A stretch of 10,317 bases of DNA from IOR16 sp034927775 (GTDB lineage Bacteria; Bacillota; Clostridia; Peptostreptococcales; Anaerovoracaceae): positions 1 through 10,317 of the forward strand of contig JAYFPL010000038.1 in the NCBI GenBank assembly GCA_034927775.1. The letters are read 5' to 3'. The notes beneath the pieces are model-generated. The model made no database searches. It saw only the letters and a list, made by a program, of their open reading frames with translations, and was not told where the DNA came from. This document shows, one piece after another, positions 1-7,757 of this stretch. A program made the position numbers and the translations under genes. Positions within the stretch are counted from its first letter, which is position 1. Every line of letters starts with the position of its first letter.

Positions 1-5
1 AGGAG
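1..5 (+). promoter_or_regulatory. glyA ribosome binding site
   Basis: AGGAG lies 5 nt before the ATG at position 11, which fixes that ATG as the glyA start. The promoter is upstream of the window and cannot be seen. Confidence 0.85.
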
Positions 6-10
6 AAAGA

Positions 11-1252
11 ATGTATTTTAATAGTATAGACCAAATTGATCCAGAGGTGGGCTCTTTTATTCGACAAGAAATGAACCGACAAGAAAATAAGATTGAATTA
101 ATTGCGTCGGAAAATTTTACAAGTTTAGCGGTAATGGAAGCTTGTGGAAGCGCGCTTACAAATAAATATGCAGAAGGGTATCCGTCAAAGCGTTATTATG
201 GTGGATGCGAATGTGTAGATCTTGTAGAAAACATAGCAATTGAGCGAGCTAAAAAATTATTTGGTGCTGATCATGCAAATGTTCAGCCACATTCCGGGTC
301 CAATGCAAACATTGGTGTATACGTGGCTCTTTTAGAGCATGGAGATACTGTTTTGGGTATGGACTTATCGAATGGAGGTCATTTAACACATGGTTCTCCG
401 GTAAATCTTTCAGGGAAATATTTGAATTTTGTTTCATATAAATTAAATGAGAAAACAGAACGTATTGATTTTGATGAAGTACGAAGATTAGCTCATGAGC
501 ATAAACCTAAGATGATTGTTGCTGGGTACAGTGCTTATCCTAGAAAATTAGAGACAGAAAAATTCAGAGAAATTGCGGATGAAGTGGGCGCTATTTTAAT
601 GGTGGACATGGCTCATTTTGCAGGACTTGTTGCAGCAGGTCTTCTTGATAACCCTATGAAGTATGCAGATGTTGTTACAACAACGACACATAAGACTTTA
701 CGAGGGCCTAGAGGCGGGATGATTCTTTGCAAGGAGAAATATGCAAAGCAGATTGACAAAGCTATTTTTCCAGGAATTCAAGGTGGACCTTTGATGCATA
801 TCATTGCAGGAAAAGCAATTTGTCTTAAAGAGGCTGCAACACCGGAATTTATAGAATATCAAAAACAGGTTATGGCAAATGCAAAAGTGATGGCGGACGA
901 GTTGATATCTCGTGACTTTGAACTTGTATCCGGAGGGACTGACAATCATCTTGTATTAGTGAAACTCACAAATAAAGGTATTACCGGTAAAGAAGCGGAA
1001 AAACTTTTGGATGAAGCAGGAATTACTACGAATAAAAACACGATACCAAATGATCCGAACGGACCTTTTGTGACAAGTGGCATTCGTTTAGGTACTCCGG
1101 CAATGACTACCAGAGGCTTTAAAGAGGCGGAATTTAAAAAAGTAGTTGAGGCGATTGCTTTAATATTGGATCATCCGACTTGTGAAACATCGAAAGCACA
1201 AGCACAAGCGATAGTAAAGGAACTTTGTGAAGCATTCCCACTTTATAAATAG
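11..1252 (+). CDS. glyA: Serine hydroxymethyltransferase
   Basis: Cytosolic PLP enzyme that interconverts serine plus tetrahydrofolate with glycine plus 5,10-methylene-tetrahydrofolate, the main source of one-carbon units. The 413-residue product has the usual family length and is complete. Visible family signatures are the N-terminal ELIASENFTS (29-38), the active-site stretch NKYAEGYPSKRYYGG (51-65), the PLP-contacting VDMAHFAG (198-205, Asp199 and His202) and the PLP-binding segment TTTTHKTLRGPRGG (223-236), in which Lys228 should form the Schiff base. The C-terminal VTSGIRLGTPAMTTRG block that binds the substrate carboxylate is also present. The ATG is preceded by AGGAG at 5 nt. A hairpin terminator follows about 45 nt after the stop, so the gene ends its transcription unit. 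Identification is secure from motifs and length. Confidence 0.97.
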   Translation: MYFNSIDQIDPEVGSFIRQEMNRQENKIELIASENFTSLAVMEACGSALTNKYAEGYPSKRYYGGCECVDLVENIAIERAKKLFGADHANVQPHSGSNANIGVYVALLEHGDTVLGMDLSNGGHLTHGSPVNLSGKYLNFVSYKLNEKTERIDFDEVRRLAHEHKPKMIVAGYSAYPRKLETEKFREIADEVGAILMVDMAHFAGLVAAGLLDNPMKYADVVTTTTHKTLRGPRGGMILCKEKYAKQIDKAIFPGIQGGPLMHIIAGKAICLKEAATPEFIEYQKQVMANAKVMADELISRDFELVSGGTDNHLVLVKLTNKGITGKEAEKLLDEAGITTNKNTIPNDPNGPFVTSGIRLGTPAMTTRGFKEAEFKKVVEAIALILDHPTCETSKAQAQAIVKELCEAFPLYK

Positions 1253-1296
1253 CAAGAAAATTAGTATGAAAAACATTAAAGGATAAGAAAGAATGA

Positions 1297-1350
1297 ACTA
1301 CCTTGTTTGGAAGTATTTTGATGACCAAACAAGGTAGTGTTCTTCTTTTT
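1297..1350. terminator. Bidirectional terminator between glyA and the LysM gene
   Basis: Perfect 14-bp inverted repeat, ACTACCTTGTTTGG at 1297-1310 pairing with 1325-1338, around a 14-nt loop. It is followed on the plus strand by TCTTCTTTTT. The minus-strand reading leaves the stem into a pyrimidine-rich tract (the AAGAAAGAA at 1285-1293 in complement). It sits between two convergent genes and can serve both. Confidence 0.85.
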
Positions 1351-1355
1351 GGCTA

Positions 1356-2168
1356 TTATTTTGGAATACAAATTTTTGTGCCCGGTACGGAAAAATCAGT
1401 TACTGTTAATTGTGGATTTGAAATAAGTAAGCTGTCAGTTACGATTAAAAGTTTTTGACTTATGGAGTCTAAAGAGTCTCCTGATTTTACAAAGTAGGCA
1501 TCCGATAGAGGACAGTTCTCTTTTTCCATCATCCCAGGAATACATAACTCTAAACCTTCTAAAGATTTTGTGAAATCAACATTTGGATTTGCACTTTGTA
1601 ACGTTTCATATGTCATGCCAAAACGTTCTAAGATACGGGATAGTGTATCGCCTCTTTGTGTTTGATAAACATTACCGATTGGGCAACTTGGAGCGGCAGT
1701 ACCGGTTTCTTCCTCCGTTTCATTTCCAGTTTCTTCTTCCATTCCGCCTTCCATTCCATTTTGCGGTGTCTCTTCTACCGGCATGGTAGGAATGCAGAGT
1801 TTCATACCAACTTGCAAATCATATGGATCCATATTTGGATTTGCTCTGATAATTGCTGAAAGAGGTAGCTTATATTTTTTTGCAATCATGTAAAGTGTAT
1901 CACCTTCAACGATTTCATGGTAGGTACCGCTGCATGTAGGTGGGACTGCTTCTTTGGTACCTGGAATGCAAAGTTTCATACCAATTTTTAAAGCATAAGG
2001 GTTTAAGATACGGTTCACTTGCATAAGTACTGGAACAGGGACACCAAAGGTTTGTGAGATTCCATAGAGTGTATCACTTGATTTTACAGTGTATACCTCT
2101 TTGCACGTATAATTTGGAGGAATCATGGGACTCTTCGGAAAGATTGGGCATTGATTCTTATATGCCAT
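1356..2168 (-). CDS. Four-LysM-domain protein, possible spore-coat or cell-wall protein
   Basis: 270-residue protein made almost entirely of four LysM repeats (carbohydrate/peptidoglycan-binding modules), at about residues 24-69, 83-127, 167-211 and 224-269. Each has the xxGDTL or SSDTL entry motif and ends in a G-K/E-L-C-I-P block. Residues 128-161 form a low-complexity linker rich in Glu, Gly, Met and Thr. There is no signal peptide, membrane segment or LPXTG motif. Each LysM is bracketed by a cysteine just before it (22, 79, 162, 219) and one in its last few residues (67, 125, 209, 267), with Cys7 left over. The ATG is preceded by AGAGGTGA about 9 nt upstream (plus 2178-2185). The gene stands alone, convergent with glyA and divergent from the M50 gene. 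Lack of a secretion signal plus many cysteines suggests a spore-coat or inter-coat protein (SafA-like in role) assembled from the mother-cell cytosol, but this is inference; the biochemical role is unknown. Confidence 0.9.
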   Translation of the reverse strand: MAYKNQCPIFPKSPMIPPNYTCKEVYTVKSSDTLYGISQTFGVPVPVLMQVNRILNPYALKIGMKLCIPGTKEAVPPTCSGTYHEIVEGDTLYMIAKKYKLPLSAIIRANPNMDPYDLQVGMKLCIPTMPVEETPQNGMEGGMEEETGNETEEETGTAAPSCPIGNVYQTQRGDTLSRILERFGMTYETLQSANPNVDFTKSLEGLELCIPGMMEKENCPLSDAYFVKSGDSLDSISQKLLIVTDSLLISNPQLTVTDFSVPGTKICIPK

Positions 2169-2268
2169 AATGTCATTTCACCTCTATTTCTTTGAGAAAA
2201 AACTCAATTGTTATAGGAAACTTGTTTGTTACACTTGCTATCATAATATTTCAAAGATAGGGAATATG

Positions 2269-2277
2269 TGATAGAAT
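2269..2277 (+). promoter_or_regulatory. Possible extended -10 promoter of the M50 protease gene
   Basis: TG-A-TAGAAT reads as an extended -10 element about 55 nt before the TTG start at 2333. No good -35 is seen at 17 nt (TTTCAA is weak). The divergent LysM gene must also be transcribed out of 2169-2332, but no convincing sigma-A promoter for it was found there, which would fit use of another sigma factor. Confidence 0.35.
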
Positions 2278-2332
2278 ATAAAATAAAATTTAGGGAAGCA
2301 AATAAAATAAAGGATAGGAAGGAATTAAAAGA

Positions 2333-3055
2333 TTGAAACGATTTTTACAAAATCCAATTGGGATATTATTTATTATATTGTTATTGGCAGAGGCACTTTT
2401 GGATCACTATTACGGAACGCCTATGGAATGGATTATGGATAAGATCATGATTCTGCCGGGTATTATTATTGGACTTTCTTTTCATGAATTTGCTCATGCA
2501 AAAGTGGCAGATTTGTGTGGAGACCCGACACCGAGGCTCCAAGGACGTGTTACCATTAACCCGCTAGCGCACGTTGATTTATTCGGTTTTATTGCACTGT
2601 TTTTTATTGGATTTGGTTGGGGGCGTGCTGTAGAAATTGATCCTCGAAATTTTAAAAATCCAAGAAGAGATGAGTTGTTAGTTGGTTTGGCTGGAGTAAC
2701 AATGAATTTAATTTTAGCTATTTTATTTACTGCAATTATGAAGATACTTTTTACATTTTCTCCTCAATTTTTGTATACTGGTTTAGGTGAAATTGTAATT
2801 TCCATTTTACAGAAAGTAGTTTTGATTAATTTGGTTCTAATGGTATTCAACCTGATTCCAGTTCCGCCATTGGATGGATTTAACGTAGCGGCTGAGCTAT
2901 TTCATTTCCGATACAAACAAATTTATTACACACTTTATGATAAGGGTTTTCTTATTTTAATGGTTTTAATATTATTTAATATTACAGGTATGATTTTAAG
3001 CCCAATTGTTACTGCTATTTATCGGCTGCTTTTATTTCTTTTTCAATTAATTTAG
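2333..3055 (+). CDS. Site-2 protease family (M50) membrane metalloprotease
   Basis: 240-residue polytopic membrane protein of the M50 zinc metalloprotease family, which cleaves peptide bonds within or near the membrane. The zinc-binding motif HEFAH is at 51-55 (His51 and His55 ligands, Glu52 catalytic), inside the hydrophobic helix starting near residue 36. The second family signature NLIPVPPLDGF (173-183) supplies the third ligand, Asp181. The GRVTINPLAHVDLFG block (71-85) is typical of the short bacterial subgroup lacking a PDZ domain. Hydrophobic stretches at about 6-24, 36-56, 82-96, 115-140, 153-180 and 205-239 suggest five or six membrane segments. The start is TTG, preceded by AGGAAGGAA at about 8 nt; no ATG is better placed. 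The substrate is unknown, and nothing nearby points to a regulatory RIP role such as an anti-sigma factor. Confidence 0.93.
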   Translation: MKRFLQNPIGILFIILLLAEALLDHYYGTPMEWIMDKIMILPGIIIGLSFHEFAHAKVADLCGDPTPRLQGRVTINPLAHVDLFGFIALFFIGFGWGRAVEIDPRNFKNPRRDELLVGLAGVTMNLILAILFTAIMKILFTFSPQFLYTGLGEIVISILQKVVLINLVLMVFNLIPVPPLDGFNVAAELFHFRYKQIYYTLYDKGFLILMVLILFNITGMILSPIVTAIYRLLLFLFQLI

Positions 3056-3156
3056 AGAAAAAGAAAAGAAAGATTATTTTTTGTTTAAACCTTATATTAT
3101 GGGGTAAAAAAATATTGTAACGAACAAAACCTAATCTTCTTATTATTATGGTATGT

Positions 3157-3192
3157 AAAACGTCAAGCTGCTTTTAGAAGCTTGTCGTTTTT
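3157..3192 (+). terminator. Hairpin with T-tract upstream of clpB, probable terminator
   Basis: Left arm 3157-3171 (AAAACGTCAAGCTGC) pairs with right arm 3177-3191 with two mismatches (T3163/T3185 and G3170/A3178) around a 5-nt loop, and runs into TTTTT. It lies 100 nt after the M50 stop and 37 nt before the clpB start. The simplest reading is termination of M50 transcription. Because it is so close to clpB it could instead lie within the clpB leader. It is not a CIRCE element. Confidence 0.55.
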
Positions 3193-3212
3193 CAATTAAA
3201 AAGTTTTCAGTT

Positions 3213-3220
3213 GAGGGGAG
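3213..3220 (+). promoter_or_regulatory. clpB ribosome binding site
   Basis: GAGGGGAG ends 8 nt before ATG 3229 and decides that start over the in-frame TTG at 3211, which lies upstream of it. Confidence 0.85.
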
Positions 3221-3228
3221 ATGAAATC

Positions 3229-5814
3229 ATGAATTTTGAAAAATGGACTGAAAAAGCGCAAGGAGCAATTATGGATGCTCAAAATATTGGGATACAGGAT
3301 GGTCATCAGCAATTGGATGGAGAACATTTGCATGTTGCACTTTTGTTGCAGCAAGATGGTTTGATTCCAAAGCTCCTCAGTTACATGGGGGTTAACTTAG
3401 GAGAATTGGTTGGAGACTTGCAGAAGGAGTTGGACAAGCTGCCAAAAGTTCAGGGTGGCGGTGATTCTATGTATTCCACTCGCCGATTGAACCAACTGGT
3501 TATGAATGCGGAAAAGATTGCTCAGAATTTTAAAGATGAATACATCAGTGTGGAGCATCTATATCTTGCATTACTTGAAGAGAAGAATACACCATCCGGA
3601 CAAATTCTTAAAAAATATAACATAACAAAGGAAGGTTTTTTACAAGCATTAACAAAAGTAAGAGGAAACCAGAGAGTTACCAGCCAAAATCCGGAGGATA
3701 ATTATGAAGCCTTAGAAAAGTATGGACGTGATTTGGTTGAGGAAGCGAGAAAAGGAAAACTGGATCCCGTAATTGGACGGGACAGTGAAATACGTCATGC
3801 AATTCAAATTCTTTCAAGAAGAACAAAAAACAATCCAGTTCTAATTGGAGAACCAGGTGTAGGTAAAACCGCAGTTGTGGAAGGTTTGGCACAGCGAATT
3901 TTAAATGGAGACGTACCGGAGGGGTTAAAGGATAAAACCATTTATGCCTTGGATATGGGTGCTTTAATCGCTGGAGCAAAATTTAGAGGTGAATTTGAAG
4001 AACGTTTGAAGGCAGTATTGAATGAAATTGAAAAGTCTGAAGGGAGGGTAATTCTTTTCATCGATGAAATTCATAACATTGTAGGAGCAGGAAGAACGGA
4101 AGGTTCTATGGATGCTGGAAATCTTTTGAAGCCCAAACTGGCCCGAGGAGAATTGCATTGTATTGGTGCTACTACATTGGATGAATATCGTAAGTATATT
4201 GAAAAAGATGCAGCTTTGGAACGTCGTTTTCAGAAGGTACTTGTAGATCAGCCGACGGTCGAAGACACCATCTCTATTTTGCGTGGATTGAAGGAGCGAT
4301 TTGAGATTCATCATGGTGTCCGTATTACGGATAATGCATTGATTGCATGCGCAACACTTTCAGATCGTTATATCAGTGATCGTTTTTTACCGGATAAGGC
4401 GATTGACCTTATGGATGAGGCAGCGGCACGTATCCGTACAGAGATCGACAGCGTTCCGGCAGAGCTGGATGAAATTTCGAGAAAAATTATGCAGCTAGAG
4501 ATTGAAAAGCAAGCATTAACAAAGGAAAAGGATGCTGCATCCAAAGCACGTCTTTCCAATATTGAAAAAGAACTATCTCAATTAAATGAAACCAACGCAG
4601 GGATGCGTGCACAATGGGAAAAGGAAAAACAAGTCATTACGGAGCAAAAGGCAACCAAGCAGAGATTGGAAGAAGTAAAGCATGAAATAGAAGTAGCAGA
4701 ACGTAATTATGATTTAGAACGTTTGGCACAATTGAAATATGGAATTTTGCCTGAATTGGAAAAGAAGCTGGAGGCAGAAAAAGCAAATGCACTGCAAGAA
4801 AACGAAAATCGTCTATTAAAGGAAGAGGTTTCGGAGGAAGAAATTGCAGAGGTTGTATCAAAGTGGACTGGTATACCTGTCAGCAAGCTTGTAGAAGTAG
4901 AGCGGGAAAAACTTTTGAAGCTGAATGAAGTATTGCATAAGCGGGTCATTGGACAAGAAGATGCAGTAACAGCGGTTTCAGAGGCTGTATTGCGTGCAAG
5001 AGCTGGCCTTAAAGATGAAAATCGTCCGATTGGTTCCTTTATTTTCTTAGGACCTACCGGTGTAGGGAAAACAGAACTGGCAAAGGCATTATCAGAAGCA
5101 TTGTTTGACAGTGAGAAAAATATGATTCGTATAGATATGTCGGAATATATGGAAAAGCATGCCGTATCCAGATTGATTGGAGCACCTCCAGGATATGTTG
5201 GCTATGATGAAGGGGGCCAATTAACAGAGGCTGTCCGAAGAAGACCATACAGTGTTATCTTGTTTGATGAAATTGAAAAAGCACATCCAGATGTATTTAA
5301 TATTCTTCTACAGCTATTGGATGACGGTCGTTTGACGGATAATCAAGGAAGAACGGTAAATTTTAAAAACACCATAGTGATTATGACTTCTAACATTGGA
5401 AGCAATGATTTGATTGAAAACATTCAAGCTGATGGAAGTATTACAGAAGAAGCAAAGAAACAAGTGGAGTCTGAAATGAAACGCCATTTCCGTCCTGAAT
5501 TTATAAACCGTATCGATGATATCATAGTATTTTCACCATTAACTGAGGAAGAAATTAAGAAAATTATCGATATTGCAATGAAACATCTGCTTGAAAAGCT
5601 GTTTGAGAGAAACATTCATTTACAATTAACCGACCCTGCAAAACGATTGATTGCTTTGGAAAGCTATTCTCCGGTTTATGGTGCAAGACCAGTAAAACGT
5701 TACTTGCAAAAACATGTTGAAACAGAATTAGCAGCGAAGCTGATCGGCGGCGAAATCAAAGATGGTGATCATGTAATCATTGATGAAAAGGATGGTAAAT
5801 TAGTATTTAAATAA
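3229..5814 (+). CDS. clpB: ATP-dependent disaggregase ClpB (Hsp100)
   Basis: Hexameric AAA+ chaperone that threads aggregated proteins through its central pore, normally with DnaK/DnaJ/GrpE. The product is 861 residues, the usual ClpB length. In order: the double Clp N-domain (about 1-145); the first ATPase with Walker A GEPGVGKT (207-214), pore loop AKFRGEF (about 250-256) and Walker B VILFIDEIH (274-282); a long coiled-coil middle domain (about 400-520), which separates ClpB from ClpA and most ClpC; the second ATPase with Walker A GPTGVGKT (608-615), pore loop GYVGYDE (655-661) and Walker B VILFDE (676-681); and a C-terminal domain with SPVYGARPVKRYLQ. There is no ClpP-binding IGF loop, as expected. 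The start chosen is ATG 3229, 8 nt after GAGGGGAG; a TTG at 3211 in frame merely translates the ribosome binding site. The first pore loop has Phe where Tyr is usual. It is followed by a strong terminator, so monocistronic. Confidence 0.97.
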   Translation: MNFEKWTEKAQGAIMDAQNIGIQDGHQQLDGEHLHVALLLQQDGLIPKLLSYMGVNLGELVGDLQKELDKLPKVQGGGDSMYSTRRLNQLVMNAEKIAQNFKDEYISVEHLYLALLEEKNTPSGQILKKYNITKEGFLQALTKVRGNQRVTSQNPEDNYEALEKYGRDLVEEARKGKLDPVIGRDSEIRHAIQILSRRTKNNPVLIGEPGVGKTAVVEGLAQRILNGDVPEGLKDKTIYALDMGALIAGAKFRGEFEERLKAVLNEIEKSEGRVILFIDEIHNIVGAGRTEGSMDAGNLLKPKLARGELHCIGATTLDEYRKYIEKDAALERRFQKVLVDQPTVEDTISILRGLKERFEIHHGVRITDNALIACATLSDRYISDRFLPDKAIDLMDEAAARIRTEIDSVPAELDEISRKIMQLEIEKQALTKEKDAASKARLSNIEKELSQLNETNAGMRAQWEKEKQVITEQKATKQRLEEVKHEIEVAERNYDLERLAQLKYGILPELEKKLEAEKANALQENENRLLKEEVSEEEIAEVVSKWTGIPVSKLVEVEREKLLKLNEVLHKRVIGQEDAVTAVSEAVLRARAGLKDENRPIGSFIFLGPTGVGKTELAKALSEALFDSEKNMIRIDMSEYMEKHAVSRLIGAPPGYVGYDEGGQLTEAVRRRPYSVILFDEIEKAHPDVFNILLQLLDDGRLTDNQGRTVNFKNTIVIMTSNIGSNDLIENIQADGSITEEAKKQVESEMKRHFRPEFINRIDDIIVFSPLTEEEIKKIIDIAMKHLLEKLFERNIHLQLTDPAKRLIALESYSPVYGARPVKRYLQKHVETELAAKLIGGEIKDGDHVIIDEKDGKLVFK

Positions 5815-5833
5815 TCTTTAGTTATGGTAATAA

Positions 5834-5881
5834 AAAAAGAGGCAGAGGAACGAATAAATTTAGTTTTCTCTGTCTCTTTTT
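5834..5881. terminator. Bidirectional terminator between clpB and aroE
   Basis: 17-bp stem: 5834-5850 (AAAAAGAGGCAGAGGAA) pairs with 5865-5881, with two G-T wobbles and no mismatches, around a 14-nt loop. A-tracts on one side and T-tracts on the other give a T-tailed hairpin in both directions, serving the convergent clpB and aroE genes. Confidence 0.92.
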
Positions 5882-5891
5882 AAAAATTTTT

Positions 5892-6641
5892 TTATAGTGT
5901 TTCATTTTTCCAGATTTCTTGTGCCTTTGCCGCTTGTTCATAGAGCATGAGGCTGCCGTTTATGGTTTTCATTCCCAACTCTTTTGCATATTTTAAAAAT
6001 AATGTTTCTTCGGGATTGTAAATCACATCTACAGCAATTTTTGCTCTTATCAAAGATTTTGGAAGGGGAGAAGCATTTATATTAGGGTACATGCCTACTG
6101 GTGTACAGTTTACTAAAATATCTGTTTTTAGATGTTTTTCTTTATAGAAATCATACGATACAGTATATTGGTTATGAAAATTTTCTTTTCCTCGGCTGAC
6201 AACGGTTAAATCAAAGACACCCATATCACAAAGTGCTTTTTGTACAGCTTTTGCTACACCGCCTGCGCCTAATACGATGGCATTACAGCCTTTTACTTTA
6301 ATGTTATTATGTTCAAAAAGTGCACGAAAACCAAAGTAATCAGTATTAAAACCTTTTGCTTTGCCGTTTGAAAAAAGGATGGTATTAACTGCTCCAATGT
6401 ATTTTGCTTGCGGGGAAATTTCATCAAGAAAGGGAATAACTGTTTCTTTATAAGGAATGGTTACATTGACTCCATGAAAATCGCTGTTCTTTAGGGATAA
6501 AAATGTATCTTCAAAGGCATCTTTTGAGATTTCTATCAATTCGTAAGTACCATCAATGCCTTTATCTTTCATAAGTTGTTGGTGAAGCTTGGGCGACTGA
6601 CTGTGTTCGAGTTTTTCGCCTAATAATCCAAATTTTAGCAT
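5892..6641 (-). CDS. aroE: Shikimate dehydrogenase (NADP+)
   Basis: Reduces 3-dehydroshikimate to shikimate with NADPH, the fourth step of the common aromatic (shikimate) pathway. The 249-residue product has the substrate-binding HSQSP (13-17; Ser14 and Ser16), NVTIPYKE (59-66, with catalytic Lys65), GAVNTI (83-88), FNTDYFG (98-104, with catalytic Asp101), the Rossmann glycine loop GAGGVA (125-130), VSR (148-150; Arg150 likely contacts the NADP phosphate), NCTPVGM (178-184) and C-terminal NGSLMLYEQAA with Gln236. The chosen start is ATG 6641, directly after AGAAAGGAG. An in-frame ATG at 6671 would add ten residues that only translate the ribosome binding site and has no site of its own. It is a little shorter than E. 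coli AroE (272) but all key residues are there. No other aro gene is nearby, so it is not in an aro cluster here. All motifs fit AroE rather than quinate/shikimate dehydrogenase YdiB, though that distinction is less certain. Confidence 0.95.
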   Translation of the reverse strand: MLKFGLLGEKLEHSQSPKLHQQLMKDKGIDGTYELIEISKDAFEDTFLSLKNSDFHGVNVTIPYKETVIPFLDEISPQAKYIGAVNTILFSNGKAKGFNTDYFGFRALFEHNNIKVKGCNAIVLGAGGVAKAVQKALCDMGVFDLTVVSRGKENFHNQYTVSYDFYKEKHLKTDILVNCTPVGMYPNINASPLPKSLIRAKIAVDVIYNPEETLFLKYAKELGMKTINGSLMLYEQAAKAQEIWKNETL

Positions 6642-6718
6642 AATTGCTCCTTTCTGGGCGTGTTTTTTCATACAAGCTTATTTCTCTGAATCACGTATAT
6701 ATTACTTCTAATATAAAT

Positions 6719-6746
6719 AGTATACACTAAAATTCTTTTTTCGCAA
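6719..6746 (-). promoter_or_regulatory. aroE promoter
   Basis: On the minus strand, TTGCGA (6741-6746) and TATACT (6719-6724) are 16 bp apart, about 78 nt before the aroE start. Good sigma-A match with a plausible leader length. Confidence 0.6.
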
Positions 6747-6780
6747 AGTAAAGGAAAAATGGAGAAAAAAGGAGAAATAT

Positions 6781-6809
6781 TTGCATTTTTATTTTAAAAC
6801 AGATATAAT
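6781..6809 (+). promoter_or_regulatory. Promoter of the DUF975 gene
   Basis: TTGCAT (6781-6786), a 17-bp spacer, then a consensus TATAAT (6804-6809), about 55 nt before ATG 6864. A strong sigma-A match. It is divergent from the aroE promoter, whose -35 is about 35 bp away. Confidence 0.75.
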
Positions 6810-6863
6810 TATATGGATATTGTTCATTTTTGACAAATTAAAATCAGAAGGGAAGATTAGTAA

Positions 6864-7670
6864 ATGGAACAAAACGTGATTGTAAGCGAAAGCAGCAGTG
6901 ATTTAAGAACGCTTGGGAGGCAGGCGTTGACAGGAAATTGGACTGTAGCTGTTTTGGGTACTTTAATTCAATTAGTTATTGTAGTATTACCTGTTATTGT
7001 AGTAACTATTTTTTTTGAATCTCATTTTACGGAAAACATCGTTAATTTATATTCTTTTTTAATCAGTGGGCCTGTTACATTGGGGTATGCAATATTTACG
7101 ATTCATATTTTTCGAAGAATACAAACAACTCCGTCAGAAATTTTTTCTGGATTTGAATATTTTGGTAAATCCTTAGGTTTATATTTCATGACAACATTAT
7201 TTACCTTTTTATGGGCTTTATTATTTATTATTCCGGGAATTATTGCAGCATATCGCTATTCTATGGTGTATTATATTTTAGCAGATAATCCGGAGAAAGG
7301 GATTATGCAGTGCATTCGTGAAAGTAAACAAATGATGGTAGGTAACAAATGGAAGCTATTCTGTTTGGAAATTTCCTTTATTGGATGGGCTATCCTTTGT
7401 ATTTTTACATTAGGTATCGGAACATTATGGCTTACTCCATATATGAGTGTTTCTACAGTTGCTTTTTATGAAATTGCAAAAGGAAATTTAAAAATTCGAA
7501 GAATTCCAACCGATGATAGCTTTGTAAATAATAATTCAAATTATGATTCATCTCCATTTGAACCGGTTGTAGTAGATGATGAGGAAAATAAGGAACCTTC
7601 ACAGGAAGACATTCAACGACAACCTAAGAAAGAAGAACATAAAATAGAAAATCCATTTGAAATAAAATAA
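6864..7670 (+). CDS. DUF975 family integral membrane protein
   Basis: 268-residue membrane protein of unknown function matching the DUF975 pattern common in Firmicutes. An N-terminal amphipathic segment (LRTLGRQALTGNW, 14-26) leads into hydrophobic segments at about 27-52, 60-82, 104-128 and 165-205 (the last probably two helices). The recognisable core has FIIPGIIAAYRYSM (121-134), ILADNPEKGIMQCIRESKQMMVGNKWKLF (138-166 region) and TLGIGTLWLTPYM (182-194). The tail from about 215 is hydrophilic and strongly charged (DDEENKEPSQED and KKEEHK), likely disordered and cytosolic. The start has GAAGGGAAG about 9 nt upstream. Its own promoter and terminator make it a single-gene unit. Family membership is from recalled motif pattern; the role is not known. 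Confidence 0.85.
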   Translation: MEQNVIVSESSSDLRTLGRQALTGNWTVAVLGTLIQLVIVVLPVIVVTIFFESHFTENIVNLYSFLISGPVTLGYAIFTIHIFRRIQTTPSEIFSGFEYFGKSLGLYFMTTLFTFLWALLFIIPGIIAAYRYSMVYYILADNPEKGIMQCIRESKQMMVGNKWKLFCLEISFIGWAILCIFTLGIGTLWLTPYMSVSTVAFYEIAKGNLKIRRIPTDDSFVNNNSNYDSSPFEPVVVDDEENKEPSQEDIQRQPKKEEHKIENPFEIK

Positions 7671-7676
7671 AATATT

Positions 7677-7717
7677 AAAAAATCCCTTATTAGTCTATAC
7701 TGATAAGGGATTTTTTT
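7677..7717 (+). terminator. Terminator after the DUF975 gene
   Basis: 18-bp stem (7677-7694 with 7699-7716, one T-G wobble) around a 4-nt loop CTAT, ending in TTTTTTT, seven nt after the DUF975 stop. The A-run on the left also gives a T-run on the minus strand, so it may end the convergent gene at 7758-8429 too. Confidence 0.92.
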
Positions 7718-7757
7718 AATGATATATTAATTTAAAAATTAAAATATATTTATATAA

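Noticed and set aside
3157..3192. Inverted repeat before clpB as a CIRCE element for HrcA
   Set aside because: CIRCE needs TTAGCACTC-N9-GAGTGCTAA. The arms here are different in sequence, the loop is 5 nt and a T-tract follows, which fits a terminator-type hairpin.
3211..3228. TTG 3211 as the clpB start
   Set aside because: The extra six residues translate the ribosome binding site GAGGGGAG itself; ATG 3229 is well spaced and gives the standard ClpB N-terminus MNFEKWTEKAQ.
3677..5615. Minus-strand open frames inside clpB
   Set aside because: All are antisense shadows of a complete, conserved clpB and lack start signals.
6642..6671. ATG 6671 (minus) as the aroE start
   Set aside because: No ribosome binding site precedes it, and the added residues run through the AGAAAGGAG that serves ATG 6641.
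6830..6835. TTGACA as a -35 for the DUF975 gene
   Set aside because: The matching -10 would fall on the ribosome binding site at about 6853, with no TATAAT-like sequence; TTGCAT/TATAAT upstream is far better.
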